The notes: a model not told the origin generated them from the sequence alone. DNA of 64,000 bases from Ochotona curzoniae (GCF_017591425.1 NW_024467106.1:24170501-24234500), one strand, 5' to 3'. Shown: positions 35,021 through 47,480, numbered from the stretch's first letter. A program made the numbers and translations.

Positions 35021-35024
35021 TCAC

Positions 35025-36540
35025 CAGTTACCTTACTCTTTAACAGTTTTTCTTAGACCGAAATAGTACTCTAATTGCTACATGATTTCATTTTCTGACA
35101 TACAGTAAACTAAGTACCATTAGCTATGGCAAACCAGACAACTAGTGACCATGGTAAAATTAGTTTTATTGGGGTAGCAAAATGGGAAACTCAGAGTAGA
35201 TTAATGAGAGAACCTTTGAATAATATTAACATTATCACTTCCGCTATGATACCTTGAACAGACTAGGCATTTCGTCCAATCCAGCGTTCACTTATTCAGT
35301 CATCTTACCTACTTCTCTACTAAAACATGAGATTTAAAAATCAGTCAAGACATGATCCTTGTCCTTGAGGTTTTAATTTTTAGATATGTCAGAAATTGCA
35401 ACAATGTATCAGTCTTCAAAATTTTTCTAATGTCCCTGTTCGATTCTGTATGCACCAAGTGATGATTTTAAACTTGACATCTCTAGTACTTTAATCAGAA
35501 AAAAAAATTGAAGCAAAGGCCCAATTTTTGTCTTGTACTCTTTGAAACTTTTGCCATGGAAAAGTATTTTTATTCACTTGATAATGCCTTTTTATGTTCA
35601 ATATATCAAAAATCATTTTATGGGTTCAAATAAAACAGAAGAAGACTATTCATACTTGCAATTTTATCTTCATCTGCTTTATATTGTTACCTAAAATAGC
35701 CTGTTTGGTATCTGTAACAGGCTAGTTATACATTCTATTACTAGATTCATTAGTTTATCAAAGTCATACTAAAAAATGCAATTCAATAAATGAATTTCTT
35801 AGGGGCATAATTATAGAATCTTTTACTGATTTCTTATTCTGTGCCATTTCTGTGACAAAGGTAACTGTTAGATTTTGACGGACGTAAAACTAGAAGTGTG
35901 TTGCGGTACTTCCCAATCCCAAGCCAGGGAGCTGTGGACGTTCATTTGACTTGACTTTCAGAATAGAGGACATTTTATTTGTTGATAAGGATTAGGATTA
36001 ATAAGAAATGTTAATCCTACATGAATTTAAAAACTAAAACCCAACCATTATTTCATCATCCAAAGGTAATTACTTTCACCTTTTTACTTGTATTACAAAT
36101 ATGTGTCTGTGACTTAAGTCTTTAATGTCAATATCTAATTGTATAACTAGCTGGTAAATGGAGTTTCAAGAAGTTGATGTACTGTTTATTAAATTTATGT
36201 TCCTGTTTTCAAGGCAAATACCAGTTTTCATAGATAATTCAAGTCCTACAAAAAAGGAGGAACCTGTGCTCTGCTTCTATCACCTGAGTAGATCCCATTA
36301 AATGAGTATAGAAAGAACTGCTGTTAACATTAGGGTGAATATTATTCAAGGGTACATTCTAGAATATCAGTTAATGCATCTATTAATGGACATGAACAGA
36401 GTATTTTTAATATGACCTAACTAAACCACTTGTTAATGAACACTTAAAAAGCATTTCTGTTGTTTGTTTGAAATTTCAGTATGCATTCTTTTGAAAAACT
36501 TAATTCAAACAGAATAAATTTATAAATTTATTTCAGACAC
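35025..36540. other. Unique AT-rich DNA, no gene seen
   Basis: No named repeat and no frame above 60 codons. Confidence 0.5.
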
Positions 36541-36544
36541 AAAT

Positions 36545-37050
36545 TTATAATATTTCTCACCCTCTTTTCTTCTCTTCTTCCCTCAAGGTCCCTTCTTTTA
36601 TTTTTCAATTTTTGCAAAAAAAAATCGATTGATTTTATAATAAAAAAAAATCAATTGATTTTATAATCAGAGATCTAATGCCCAAAACCCATAATATTCA
36701 ACAGATAAAAAGTTTAATATAGATAGGAGTATAGATAGAAGCTAAAAGCAGTGTTTCCTATACATTTTGGTATTCTATGTAAATTATCCCAAATCAGAAA
36801 AAAAAAAAACATGACATTTGTCTTTTGGAAATTGGCTTATTTCACTAAGCATAATGGTTTTCAGTCACATCCATTTTGCTGCAAAAAAAACAGGATTTCA
36901 TTCTGTTTATGGCTTAATAGTAATCCATATTGTATAGATATAGTTTCTTTAACTGAGTCATCAGGTGATGGATACTAGGTTGATTCCAAATTTTGGCTGT
37001 CGTGAAATGAACTAGAGCAAACAAGATGGTACTTCAGTGAGCATTCTTAA
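36545..37050 (-). mobile_element. L1 3'-end fragment (type A) with internal duplication
   Basis: Antisense L1: 'ctaatgcccaaaacccataatattcaac', 'ttggcttatttcactaagcataatgg', 'ccattttgctgc', 'gatggatactaggttgattccaaattttggctg' (two blocks). Two adjacent copies of a ~26-bp block (A-run plus TCRATTGATTTTATAAT) lie at 36617-36668. Confidence 0.82.
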
Positions 37051-37234
37051 ATATTCATATGTACATTCTTATAAATCATTGTCCTTAATCTCAGGTAACT
37101 TTTTTAAAGATAAATCACAGGTATTATGCTCTACTATACATTGATAAATCTGTTAAAAACAACACAAAAAGAAGCCATAATGATCACGGTAGAGCTTTCA
37201 AAAACATGAACTATTGAACTGGTACCTAATATTA

Positions 37235-37700
37235 CATTTACTTTTCTCTTTTATTATGAAATATTTTCAAATTTTCTGATTAACATGTAATATTCGTACT
37301 CCTTTTTAAGGTGCAGCACAATATTTCAACATGTGCATATGGCATAAGTTGATCAAATCAAGTAACCAGCATTTCCATTTCCGTATGCTTTCCCCATGTT
37401 TGGAACCTGCCAACTCCTCTTTTCCAGTTCTTTCTGTACACCACATAAAAGTTAACTATGGCCTAAAGTCACTGCACTGTGCTAGGGACACTGGAACTTA
37501 CTTCTTCTACCTGTGCTTGGTACTCATGATCAAATTTCTGTTTATTCTTCCTTCTCCCACATTTCCCAGATGTTAATAATCACTATTGTAAGTTCTGATC
37601 AACTAATTTTTAAACTTCTGCTTATGAGAGATAACATGCAATATATGCCTTCCTGTGTTTGTCTTATTTCGCTTAACAATTATCTCCAGTTTCTTCAATT
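37235..37700 (-). mobile_element. Ancient L1 3'-UTR fragment (L1M-type)
   Basis: 'ggtgcagcacaatatttcaacatgtgc', 'gttgatcaaatcaagtaaccagc', 'aagttaactatggcctaaagtcactgcactgtgc' and 'cctgtgtttgtcttatttcgcttaac' follow the antisense order of old mammalian L1 3' ends. Distinct from the type A and B ends of the younger lagomorph L1s. Confidence 0.6.
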
Positions 37701-37726
37701 TGGTGGCAAAGGTTTGAATTCAGTCT

Positions 37727-37780
37727 TTGTATGTGTATGTGGGGGGGGGGAGGGAAAGAGAGAGAGAGAGAGAGATTGAA
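37727..37780. repeat. GT / poly-G / (GA)n compound simple repeat
   Basis: TGTATGTGTATG, a run of ten G, then AGGGAAAGAGAGAGAGAGAGAGAGA (split tracts). It gives the Gly/Arg/Glu-rich end of a frame at 37513-37779. Confidence 0.95.
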
Positions 37781-37784
37781 AGAT

Positions 37785-38385
37785 ATTCCATCTTGCATTT
37801 ACTATATTTTCCTCTCATCTGTCAGTAGAGTTCCTGGTGGATTCCAAGGTGAAAGAGATTTGCAAATGGATGGTGATAATGGTTGCAGAGTAGCATAAAT
37901 GTAATTAATACTACTAAGCTCTACATTTAAAATTAATAAAATAATAAATTTTATGTATATTTTACTACAATGTAAAAACTTGAGACATATGAAGCTCAAA
38001 TATTTAATTGGAGAGTTTCACATTGAGAAATATACACATAGGAGGCATATGTTTTCTTAACTGTGATACGAACACAAAACTTGCTGTGTGACCTCAGAAT
38101 GTGTTTCTAGTCCATAAGGAGTCCCTCTAACTCTAGATGGAAGGAACATAATTGCAAACAGAAGTTAAATGAAATATGAAAAATGGGTGCTTTCTGCCTG
38201 AGGCTGAAAATCCCATCATTTGAATCATTGTTGAATTGAAAATCCTGACTCTGGGTTAACTGAAACATCCCATAATTTGGTTCCTGGCAGAGGTGAAACA
38301 GTCAGCCTCTGAGCTTCATATCTCTGTGCTTAACTGCAAATCACCTCAAATGAAGCCATTTTTCTTCATCACTTTTTGTCACACA
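37785..38385. other. Unique DNA, no gene seen
   Basis: Nothing recognised. Confidence 0.45.
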
Positions 38386-38389
38386 AATC

Positions 38390-39010
38390 TGGTTTATCGT
38401 AATTTCTCATTTAAATACAATCACTCTTGTATTTTCCACTTCTTTTCTCCTATTTCATTTTCAACATAGCAGCCACAGATCTTTAAAAATACATTATGTT
38501 GTGTCAATTCACTTCTTAGTGGCTTCCCATTTCATTTGCAATATGAACAAAACATCTTCCTGTGGCAAATGAGGTACTACACTCGTTGGTTTCCACTGTC
38601 GGGTTCTTTGCAACAGCACAGAGTACTCCAAGCCTCTCTCTGCTCTCCTGAGACTGTGAGCCTTTGACTGATATGGACTTGCTGAGCTCCTGAGGTAGCA
38701 CACTTGCGTTCAGAGTCCCTGGCTTGGACGCCTCTTTCTCCCACTTTCCAAGTGGATGCTTCTTTGTTCTTTGGATTTCACATGTGACTTCTTCCACATC
38801 CGACCTCATGTGCATCCTCCCACTATTCACTATTACTGTCCTCCCTTATTTTACTTTATGATATCTAAGTTCTTGATTCTAAGTTCTTGAAGGTTTGGGA
38901 ATATATTTGTTTTGCTCACTGTTAGCCTTAGGCTAATGCTCAACATCTAGCCAAGATTTGGCACATAAGAGCAAATCAATAAAAACTTATTGAATCATGG
39001 AGTGAAAAAA
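38390..39010 (+). mobile_element. L2 LINE 3'-end relic
   Basis: About 600 bp of sense L2: 'gtggcttcccatttcatttgc', 'ttccaagtggatgcttc', and the terminal 'gctcactgttagccttaggctaatgctcaacatctagcc...gcacataagagcaaatcaataaaaacttattgaatcatgg' (given in pieces), matching the usual L2 3' terminus. Best-preserved L2 in the window. The antisense frames at 38509-38830 are shadows. Confidence 0.65.
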
Positions 39011-39011
39011 G

Positions 39012-41198
39012 CATTAAATACAACCTAAACATGCATCAATAAAAGAGTAGTGTTTTTATTAAAAGCTGTTCAGCTGTTTAAAAGGCAAAGAATTCTATAT
39101 ACTGTTAACATAACAATGTCTTAACGACAGTAATATTTGTAGAAAATGTACATAACCATGTTTGTGCATAATTGTGAGGGCCTAAGAGAAAACTATTAAA
39201 AACTACAGCTAAGAAGAAAACAATCCTGCAGAAGATGAAAGCCAAATGATCTGAGGCTTTAGCTTTTTATCTGTTTAACTGTAGAAGCTGAGTTATTGCT
39301 CATGTGAGTATATTCATTTTTTGCATAAGTTTTAAATGTATCCTTTCATTTGGTAATATCTTCATGTATAGTGTTGTAAATTAATTTGGGAAAATGAATT
39401 ACCAAATAGAAATGAAATGTTATTGCAATCAATGAGTGGGACAAATGGGGATATCATATGTAGTGATAAAGTAATTTCAAGCACTTCAACTGAAGTTGTT
39501 AGACATGAATAAATTTTCAACCTGCAAACAGTAGCAAAAAAATCATACACTTACACTTCTCCCAAAAGATAAATTGATAATGTCATAAGTTTGCAGGTAT
39601 GAAACACTGATTCTCTTTTTTAATCCTAATAAAGAATACACATTTGAGTGTAATATATTTCCTTCAAGGTACTGAAGTTGAAAAGGAACAAAGGCAAGAC
39701 ATCAGAATTTTAGGATAAAGTAAGGTTGTATTATTATTATACACTTGATCAGCTCAATCAAACTGGCTCAGTTTTCCAAGGTGAAGAAAAAGGAGACGTT
39801 CCATTTCTATGGGTATTTAGAATATATATAATATATATAATATAATGTATAACTGCAAATTCAAACAGAAATGATGATTACCCAAATGTATTAAGCAGTT
39901 TCCTGAAAGGATGTTGAATATTTACCATAAATTTAGGTCAGTGGAAACCTTAAAAATTCTAACCTACTTAGGACATCTGAAAATACCTACTTCTTACTAA
40001 AGTAGGCATAAGGGCGAGACAGCCGAAGCCTTCAAGGAAAACCCTTCTGGACAATTTGATGTGCGATGTGAGCTCACTTGGTTTTCTGAGTTCTGCCTTG
40101 ATTTTTATTCAAGGTAATAGAGTCTTCCTGCATCACTGTCACGCGCGGTTACTTCTCCCAGCCTAAGTGCAGAGTAGAGCACAGTCTTCCACGAATCTTC
40201 TCACCTTGATTTTTTTGCAAATACAATAGCCTCTGTGCTCTTGAAGCATCAAATACCTCGAGAGTGATGTCTCCGCCAGCGCAGGAGTGTCAGTTAAGTC
40301 TTTTACCCTTCAGTTGTTCATTGAAGGGAGAATGGGCCTTTCCCTCATCCATGAACCTTGCATCTGCCTATAAAACAGGAGTTAGTAACCTCTAGAAAGT
40401 ATTAAGAGAATCATTCTTCCCTTCTCCCCTGCCCCTGAACATTCATGATTCCCATAAAAGAATGGCCTTAAGTAAATGGGAGAATGTTATATGGGGAAGG
40501 TCACCAGCTTACTCTAAGCATCTACCTGCTATATAAATTACACAAACTTGTATTTTTCTCTTCTGGAAGATTTGGTCTGTGGAGATGTTTTGTATATGAA
40601 CAGAAACCTACATTTAATCTTTAATCCAAACATTAATTCCCCTCCCCCCAAAAGCGCATTGACCAGCATGTAAGAGATGCATTTCTCATATACTAAGTAC
40701 AGAAGGAAAAAAAACCTTGGTAATATGTGCAAAATGAACATAAGTCTCTACAAATTAGAGGATAAAGGGAGAACCAACTAAAGATCTTAGGTCTTTTCTC
40801 TGCAGTGTGTTCCCTGGCTTTCTTGTTGCTTTGTATGTCTCGCGCTTGGTAATAAAGTTAGCAACCTGAAAGCACCAACAGACAAGAAGAGACAACATGG
40901 ACCCCAGGAGAAGCCAACAGGGGCTAGCTGAAGCCTCAAGAAGGAAACAGTCTAACTATAATCCAGATAAATAACAGAAAACTTCCTGTGTCCAAATGCT
41001 AGCGGAGACAACATCTTCTCTAGGCTGGTGGTGAAGGTCCCTGCTTCCCAGGGCAGCCCAGCTCGAGTCCCAGAAGAGCCCATGGAGAGCTGATTTATTA
41101 TCTTTCAGTGACAAGAATCCCTACCTCCTCTGGGTTTTCCCTGGAGGTACTGTGTGGAGCCTGGAAGCAGCCTCCCTCTCCCTTGCTTTTTTCTGTAA
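39012..41198. other. Unique DNA, CpG-containing patch at 40015-40290, no gene seen
   Basis: 39826-39845 is an AT dinucleotide patch. 40015-40290 is richer in CpG (for example CACGCGCGG at 40140-40148) than its surroundings but is far too small and sparse for a CpG island. 40810-41090 is moderately GC-rich unique sequence. No exon is supported. Confidence 0.45.
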
Positions 41199-41219
41199 TA
41201 GAAGCATCCAAATCTTTAA

Positions 41220-41540
41220 AGATTTATTTTTATTTTTTTTTATTGGAAAGGCAGATATACAGAGAGGAGAGACAGAGAGGAAGATCTTCCGTCCGATGAT
41301 TCACTCCCCAAGTGAGCGCAACGGGCCGATACTATGCCGATCCGAAGCCAGGAGCCTCTTCCGGGTCTCCCACGCGGGTGCAGGTTCCCAAAGCTTTGGG
41401 CCGTCCTCGACTGCTTTCCCAGGCCACAGGCAGGGAGCTGGAAGGGAAGCGGGGCTGCCGGGATTAGAACCGGCGCCCATATGGGATCCCGGGCGTACAA
41501 GGCGAGGACCTTTAACCACTTGCGCCACCACGCTGGGCCC
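41220..41540 (-). mobile_element. Young full-length CSINE, 18-19-bp duplication
   Basis: Antisense CSINE bracketed by 'gaagcatccaaatctttaa' (41201-41219) and 'gaagcatccaagtctttaa' (41542-41560), one mismatch. Head, box B antisense 'ggattagaacc', and the CpG-rich 'tcttccgtccgatgattcac' and 'cacgcgggtgcagg' segments are intact. It is nearly the same as the copy at 15545. The 199-codon + frame (41152-41751) and the antisense frames crossing it are shadows created by this GC-rich SINE. Confidence 0.97.
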
Positions 41541-41829
41541 GGAAGCATCCAAGTCTTTAATCAGCCTTCGGTGGTCACAAGGTCTTCCTGTGGAGGCTTC
41601 ATGGGGACCAGAAACAAGGTGCTTGTCTGTTCCCTATCAGGTACTCTCAGTGGAAATTTTCCCAACACCTGAAATTTTACCTGCACTCCATACTAATAAA
41701 AACACCCTGCCATACCTGGGTATATCAAAACAAGCCAGATATTTTATTTGAATTGTCACCTAAACTTGATAGTAAGAATGCAATGAACCCCTTTATAGCT
41801 CAACATTCTTATATAAAAGGAAACCTACT

Positions 41830-42800
41830 AAAAGAAGCATTTTAAAAAATCATAGGATTTTCTCTGTATCTTAAGATGATCATAGAATTTTTATTCTTCA
41901 TTTTGTTAATGTAATATGTCATATTCATTGCTTTGCATGTGTTGAACCATCCCTGCATAATATGGATAAATTCCATTTGATATCGTTGAATAATCTTTCT
42001 GTTGTGTTATAGGAACCAATTAACTGGTATTTGGTTGAGGATTCTTTAGCTCATTTTTATCAGGGTCTGTAGTTTTTTTAAATTTTTAGTTCATTTTATT
42101 TATTTTTAGTTTATTTTTCTTTATGGTCTATAGTTTTCTTTCTCTGTTAAATCCTTTGTGTATGTGTATGGTTGGGAATTAAGGTGATGCTGGATTCATA
42201 GGAGAAGTTTGAAAAAAAATCCCTCGGTTTCAGTTGTTTAAAATATTTTGGGAAAATTGGAGTTATTCTTAAATAGTTTGGTAGAATTCGACAGTGAAGT
42301 CATCCTGTCCTTAACTTTTTCTTAATAAATTCCTTAATGAACTGACATCCATCATAATTATTGATCTATTTAACTTTTCTGTTTCTTCATGAGTCAATTT
42401 AAATCAATTATAAGTCAAAAAATCTGTACATTTTTAGATTTTCCAATTTGTTGGAGTAAAACTGCTTATAGTAATTCCTGATGATCTGTAGCATTGGTGG
42501 TTACTTTGATTTGGGTTCTTTTCCCTGTTTTTTCTTTCTTTCTTTGTTTTGCTTAATTGAACCAAGGTATATCAGTTATGTATGATTTTGGTTTCAACTT
42601 TGTTTATTCATAAGTTTTGATTCTTTTTTTCTATTAACTTTGGGTTTGCATTCTTACTGTTTTTCTAAGTCCTTTAGATGCACTGGTGGATCTTTCATTT
42701 GTTGCCTTTCTGACATCTTGAGATAATTAATATGAACCTTGCACTTAGTGATACATTTTACTGTATCCCTCCGCTTTCACCTGCCCTCTGTCTCTTCTCT
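41830..42800 (-). mobile_element. Old L1 ORF2 (reverse transcriptase part), antisense
   Basis: 'cattgctttgcatgtgttgaaccatccctgcat', 'gaggattctttagctcatttttatcagggtctg', 'gtagaattcgacagtgaagtcatcctgtcc' and 'gtggatctttcatttgttgcc' (each in pieces) follow the antisense order of L1 ORF2. Many indels; no frame survives. Confidence 0.7.
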
Positions 42801-42889
42801 CCCCATTCCCTCCTCCTCCCATTTTCTCCCATATTATTACACTAGTACAATTAGCTTGTAATTACTAATCCAGTCGTTTTCCATAGCTT

Positions 42890-44300
42890 CGGGAACTCCT
42901 AAGACATGTATAGTTGGTCTTTTCATGGTATCACTTAATTCGTACACATTTTGTTTTACCCAATTTTTGTTTATTGTCTGATTTTTTTTTATCAACAATT
43001 ATCTTCTAGCTCAGAGTTTGTTCTTCTGCCTCATGATTTCTGTGGCTAAGGCTTTATACTGATTTTTTATTTGGCATGTTGAATTCCTCATTTCTAACAT
43101 TTCAGTTTGAGTTATCTTAAATTTCTATCTAGTAGGCAAACTTCCCATTCACTTCTTGTATGGATTTTCTTTTTTAAAAGAAGATTGATTTATTTGTATT
43201 GCAAAGTCAGATATATATAAAGAGGAGGAGAGATATAAAGAAAGATCTTCCATTTGGTTGATTCACTCCCCAAGCAGCAGCAATGGACAGAATTGAGCCA
43301 ATCCGAAGCCAGGAGTCCGGAGCCTCTTCCAGGTCTCCCACATAGGTGTAGGATCCCAAGGCTTTGGGCCTTTCTTGACTGCTCTCCCAGGCCACAAGTA
43401 GAGAGCTAGATGGGAAGTGAGGCACCAGGATTAGAACCGATGCCCATATGGGATCCTGTGCATTCAAGGTGAGGACTTTGGCTGCTAGGCTACTGCGCCA
43501 GGTCCTTATGGGTTTTCTTTACTGTACCTGCTTCTCATTGTTTTTGAGTAATTCTTTGATCATTTTTTAAATTCATATTTTGTCATTTCATTCATCTCTT
43601 TAGCTTTGCACTCTAACATTGAAGTGTTGTAGTCTTTTGAGGGAGCCATATTTTATTCCTTTCTCATGATTCTTGGATGTCTCTGTTTCTTTGCCGTCAT
43701 TTCTACCAATGCCAATCTTACTTCTCAGACAGTTTTTATCTTTGAACCATGTCTTTTTGGCTTGGTGGAATGACTGGAGGTGTGAACTAGGTTTCTATGC
43801 TCAAGAGTGGAGTGAGAATCCAGAGAGAAACCCAAGTTGGGCATGGTAGATGTCCTCTTTTGTTAGCACAGGGAAGGCAATAATTTTGAACTTCTCTAAA
43901 ATCACTGCCTAACTTCCTATCTTAGAAAGATGCCCAACATTATCAGATGGTGGCTACAACCTTCCACCCACACCAGTGCATGAATCGTACAACAGATCTG
44001 CACCCAGGTGTAAGCCATTTGCCATTGCACAGTCACTAAATTTCCAGTCTTCTACAGAAGACTCCCATAGTCACATGGTGCTGAAGCTCCTGTTAGCCAC
44101 AAGAGCTGGTTCCAACTGCAGAGCAGACAGCAGCAATGTTTCCTGTTCTAGCTACTTCTGGGTGCTCTGCCTTTGCACCCCAGGCAGCCCCACCCTTCTG
44201 GACTCATGAATGATGGTGATGGTGGGGGGAGCAGATATATGCGCCATCGCTGTCAGCTCTCAGCTCTGATTCAAAGATAGTCCGGAGCACAGATTTGTCT
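42890..44300 (-). mobile_element. Old L1 ORF1/5'-region, antisense, with nested CSINE
   Basis: 'gtttattgtctgattttttttt', 'ggcatgttgaattcctcatttc', 'tttgagtaattctttgatc' and 'catgattcttggatgtctctg' resemble old L1 5' regions in antisense. The CSINE at 43173 splits it. It may be the upstream part of the same L1 as 41830-42800, with the endonuclease part lost, or a second insertion. The right limit is uncertain. Confidence 0.45.
43173..43506 (-). mobile_element. CSINE with 14-bp duplication
   Basis: Antisense CSINE flanked by 'tatggattttcttt' (43159-43172) and 'tatgggttttcttt' (43507-43520), one mismatch. Purine tract 'ataaagaggaggagag', core 'gccaatccgaagccaggag', box B antisense 'ggattagaacc' kept. 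Confidence 0.95.
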
Positions 44301-44304
44301 TTTC

Positions 44305-46150
44305 ACCAGAAACCCCTAATCGTGTTTGTCAACACAGAATCAGGTATACAGTGTAGCAGCCATAGGACCAAGTGACTTTAAAATGGTGGCTTCTCACCAT
44401 TGCTTTCAGTGTCCTGTAGACAAATAGGACAAAGAAATGTGTTTCTCCCCATGGCAACCCACCAGAATTTTGTGCTTGTCTGAACTCAAGGTCAGTATGG
44501 GTCATAAGATTCTGTGCCAGGTAATATCTACATATCCAGTCCCCTAGGTACCCCAGCCCCTCCCACAACCCTTGGCATAGCAATCCCACTTGAAGTGGTG
44601 GTAAGCTGCACCTCACACTGGCCAATGGCTGACTCCTACAAGTAACCACAAGTGGCGCATCCAAGCTCTGTCCTCTTGTCCCACAGAGTTTCCAGTATTT
44701 TCCTTTGCTTCCTCACCAAGAATTTGTCAAACTTCTAGAAATGTAGGTCCACTTTCATTATTTTGGATGAGCCATCAAGCTTACATGAAATATCTTACAT
44801 GGAATTCAGAAGTGCAAAACAAAACTTAGATAGCCATCTATGTTAAAAGGCAAAGCTTCATGCCAAATATAACACCGATATTTTAGGGATTTTTTTTGTT
44901 TTTATTTTGTTTGGTTTTAGTAAAGCTGATGTTTTATTCTTTGATTCCAACCTGTTTCCTCAACTGATTCAGAAATAGAAGTCTCCCATCAAGATGCTCA
45001 TAACCATCTTGATCTAAGTCTAAAATTGATGGATAGCTGCCTCTAATCCACAGGTCACAGAATAACTTGAGTACTCAAGGTAGAAGAAGGGAATATTAGA
45101 CTAATTCAAGTAATCTAAGTAGCTTTGCTATATGTAGCACAGGAAAAACAGGCTTGACAAAAAATGATAAAACAGCTAAGATGTCATGAACCTTGGCTGT
45201 GTGCCAGGTATATGTTCTGTGAGTTATATACCTGGTCTGATAATGTCCTGAAGAAACAGAATTCCAACACAAGAACTTCCAATGAGGGTCTATTTACAGA
45301 GAGGTAGAAAAAAATAGAAAAGTACTAATGAATGTTGAAGTGCTTGGGAGGTGGAAATAGGAGAAAGCCCTGGGCTGCAACACTTAAGCCTGAAGGAAAG
45401 GAGACAGTACTGTGTTTTGACAGCCCAGTTGAATGTGGCACCCTGGAAGAGAACCTGTGAGATAGAACAATGCCCTGGAAATAGGACACGGGAACAAGCA
45501 GATAGGGAAGAATGATCAACCACTTTTTTCTGTTACTGACATATTGATTGGAAGCAACCAGAAGCCAGTCTGCCAGGGAGTTGTGTTGTTTTGGTTTGTA
45601 GCCATGGAGCATAGAAAAGCTTGCGGTAGGAGTGAGAATCCATGGGATAGAGTCAGGACTCAGGACTAGAGGAGGTAGCAAATAGAAAGCAAACAACACA
45701 AAACAATTAACCCTTCTGAGATTATTATTCCCACATCAGAAGTGAAAATGTGAGATTTAGAGATGATAGACAACCAGCTCCATCCTTGATTTTATAGGTT
45801 TAGAATATATTATTGCAGATGTCATCTACATGCCTCTAAATATTTGCTTTGGTAATTATTTGAATGTAAACTCCATTTGATGTAATTAGCTTGTACCTTT
45901 GTATGTCTGAGCTAATTACAGTTACTAGTTGCTACAAAAGAGAAGACTTTTTCTCATCAGAGTTACCAAATGCCACTTAATTGGGATTAGAAAACTAATA
46001 AAGTAATATATTCAGGATTCGAACTGAAAGAAGCTTATGAAAAAGGGAAACTTGGAAGGCACCTTTTTCTTAGGCAAGTAACAATCCAAGCTAAGTTGGC
46101 ACAAATATTACCCTACTTCAGTGCATGTGAGTTAAACTGTCAATCTAGCA
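44305..46150. other. Mostly unique DNA, possible ancient repeat at 45230-45720
   Basis: 45230-45720 ('gcctgaaggaaaggagac', 'caaccagaagccagtctgccaggg') looks like an old mammalian repeat but I cannot name it. The antisense frames of 111 and 124 codons (44329-44664, 45325-45699) have no motif. No gene supported. Confidence 0.4.
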
Positions 46151-46154
46151 TCCT

Positions 46155-46345
46155 GAGCATATAGTTTGTACCCGGACTCTATGCTTTTGCATGGAGCTCT
46201 GTGTGTCTGAAACACCTTTCATCCTAGGCTAAATTTCTACTTAACCCTTCAAAGCCATTTTTTCTATTCCCCCTCCTTCTGAAAGCAGTGAAATTGTTTG
46301 ACTTTCTATGTGCCCTCCATGCCTCAGAGGTCACTTGACACATAT
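46155..46345 (+). mobile_element. L2 relic
   Basis: 'gaaacacctttcatcctaggc', 'ttctacttaacccttcaaagcc' and 'ccccctccttctgaaagcag' match the sense L2 order upstream of the 3' end. Confidence 0.45.
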
Positions 46346-46349
46346 AAGG

Positions 46350-46715
46350 CATTTGTAGGCAGATTAAATAAATTTAGGAGAAATGAGAATAAAATTATGA
46401 AGATGCAGACTTTTGCAGAAGCAATGCAGATGGGCTGAAATAGGCTAGATGTTGGAGACAGCTCAGTGATGTAGAATAAGGCATGGTTAATAGAATCTGT
46501 TTCCTGCACAACACAGAGCTGTTCTTGATTTTCTAATTGACCTTTGGTTCCGTGTGAACACCGTTCAGCGCATACCACCCAAAGTCTCACTTTTGTCTCT
46601 TTCTCTTTGAAGAATTGTAACATGTGTTTCTTGAGTTGTCTCACTTGTAGTTTCATTGCCCCTTTTACAAGTTATAGGCAAAATTGACTTGTGTTAGTTT
46701 AATCATGAATAAACA
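46350..46715. other. Unique DNA, no gene seen
   Basis: An antisense frame of 110 codons (46324-46656) crosses this tract and the L2 relic, without a recognisable domain. Confidence 0.4.
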
Positions 46716-46717
46716 TT

Positions 46718-47031
46718 TTGTATTTTTATTTCTTACTGGAAAGGCAGATATATAGAGAGAAGCAGAGACAGAGATCTTCCATCCACTGGTTCACTACCCA
46801 AGTGGCTGCAACAGACAAAGCTAAGCTAAGCTGATCCGAAGCCAGTAACTTTTTCTGGGTCTCCCATATGGGTGCAGGGCCCCAAAGCTTTGGGCTATCT
46901 TCTACTACTTTCCCAGGCCACAAGCAGGAAGCTGGAAGAGATGTGGGGAAGCTGGCATACAAACTGGTGCCCATATGGAATCCTGGTGCCTACAAGGTGA
47001 GGATTTAGCCACTAAGTTATTCCACTGGACA
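46718..47031 (-). mobile_element. CSINE
   Basis: Antisense CSINE: 'tactggaaaggcagatatatagagag', a small tandem 'agctaagctaagctgatccgaag', 'cccatatgggtgcaggg', 'cccaggccacaagcagg' and head 'ttccactggac'. The box B antisense is altered to 'catacaaactgg'. No clear target duplication. Confidence 0.92.
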
Positions 47032-47089
47032 CAATCTTCTCATGAGTGATTCTTCATCGGGCATTTGACTAGTTTTAAAATTCGCGTTA

Positions 47090-47480
47090 AAAGCCCTCTT
47101 GTTCCCAGTACCCTTCTGAGTACCACCCACAGATGTAAATGGAGTTGACTGAGTATCAGTTAAGGCATAAGGCAAGACATGACGGAGGTTATGAGAAGGA
47201 GTAGGATAGGACTCCCAACACCAGGAAGTTAAGAGTATAACAAGAAAGGTAAGAGAGATATATCACAATTAATCAGTAGACTTTTTAAGATGCAAACATA
47301 GCTAAGGGCTAAAGAGCTGGAAGAATTCATTTCTGATTAAGGAGAATAGGAAGTGCTTCATTAAGAAAATGACATTTCTATTTTTATGCCATGCCATACC
47401 CCATGTATTAATGAATCAAAGAGCAAATTGATGGAGAAGTAAAGGAGTGATTACATATATTTAAGGCAAGGAATATTACA
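47090..47480 (-). mobile_element. Possible L2 relic, antisense
   Basis: 'aaggagaataggaagtgcttcattaag', 'aaaatgacatttc' and surrounding purine-rich sequence resemble antisense L2. Weak. Confidence 0.3.

Noticed and set aside
41152..41751. 199-codon open frame, longest in the window
   Set aside because: Most of it is the antisense of a young GC-rich CSINE with clear target duplication; the same peptide appears from the CSINE at 15545. Not a gene.
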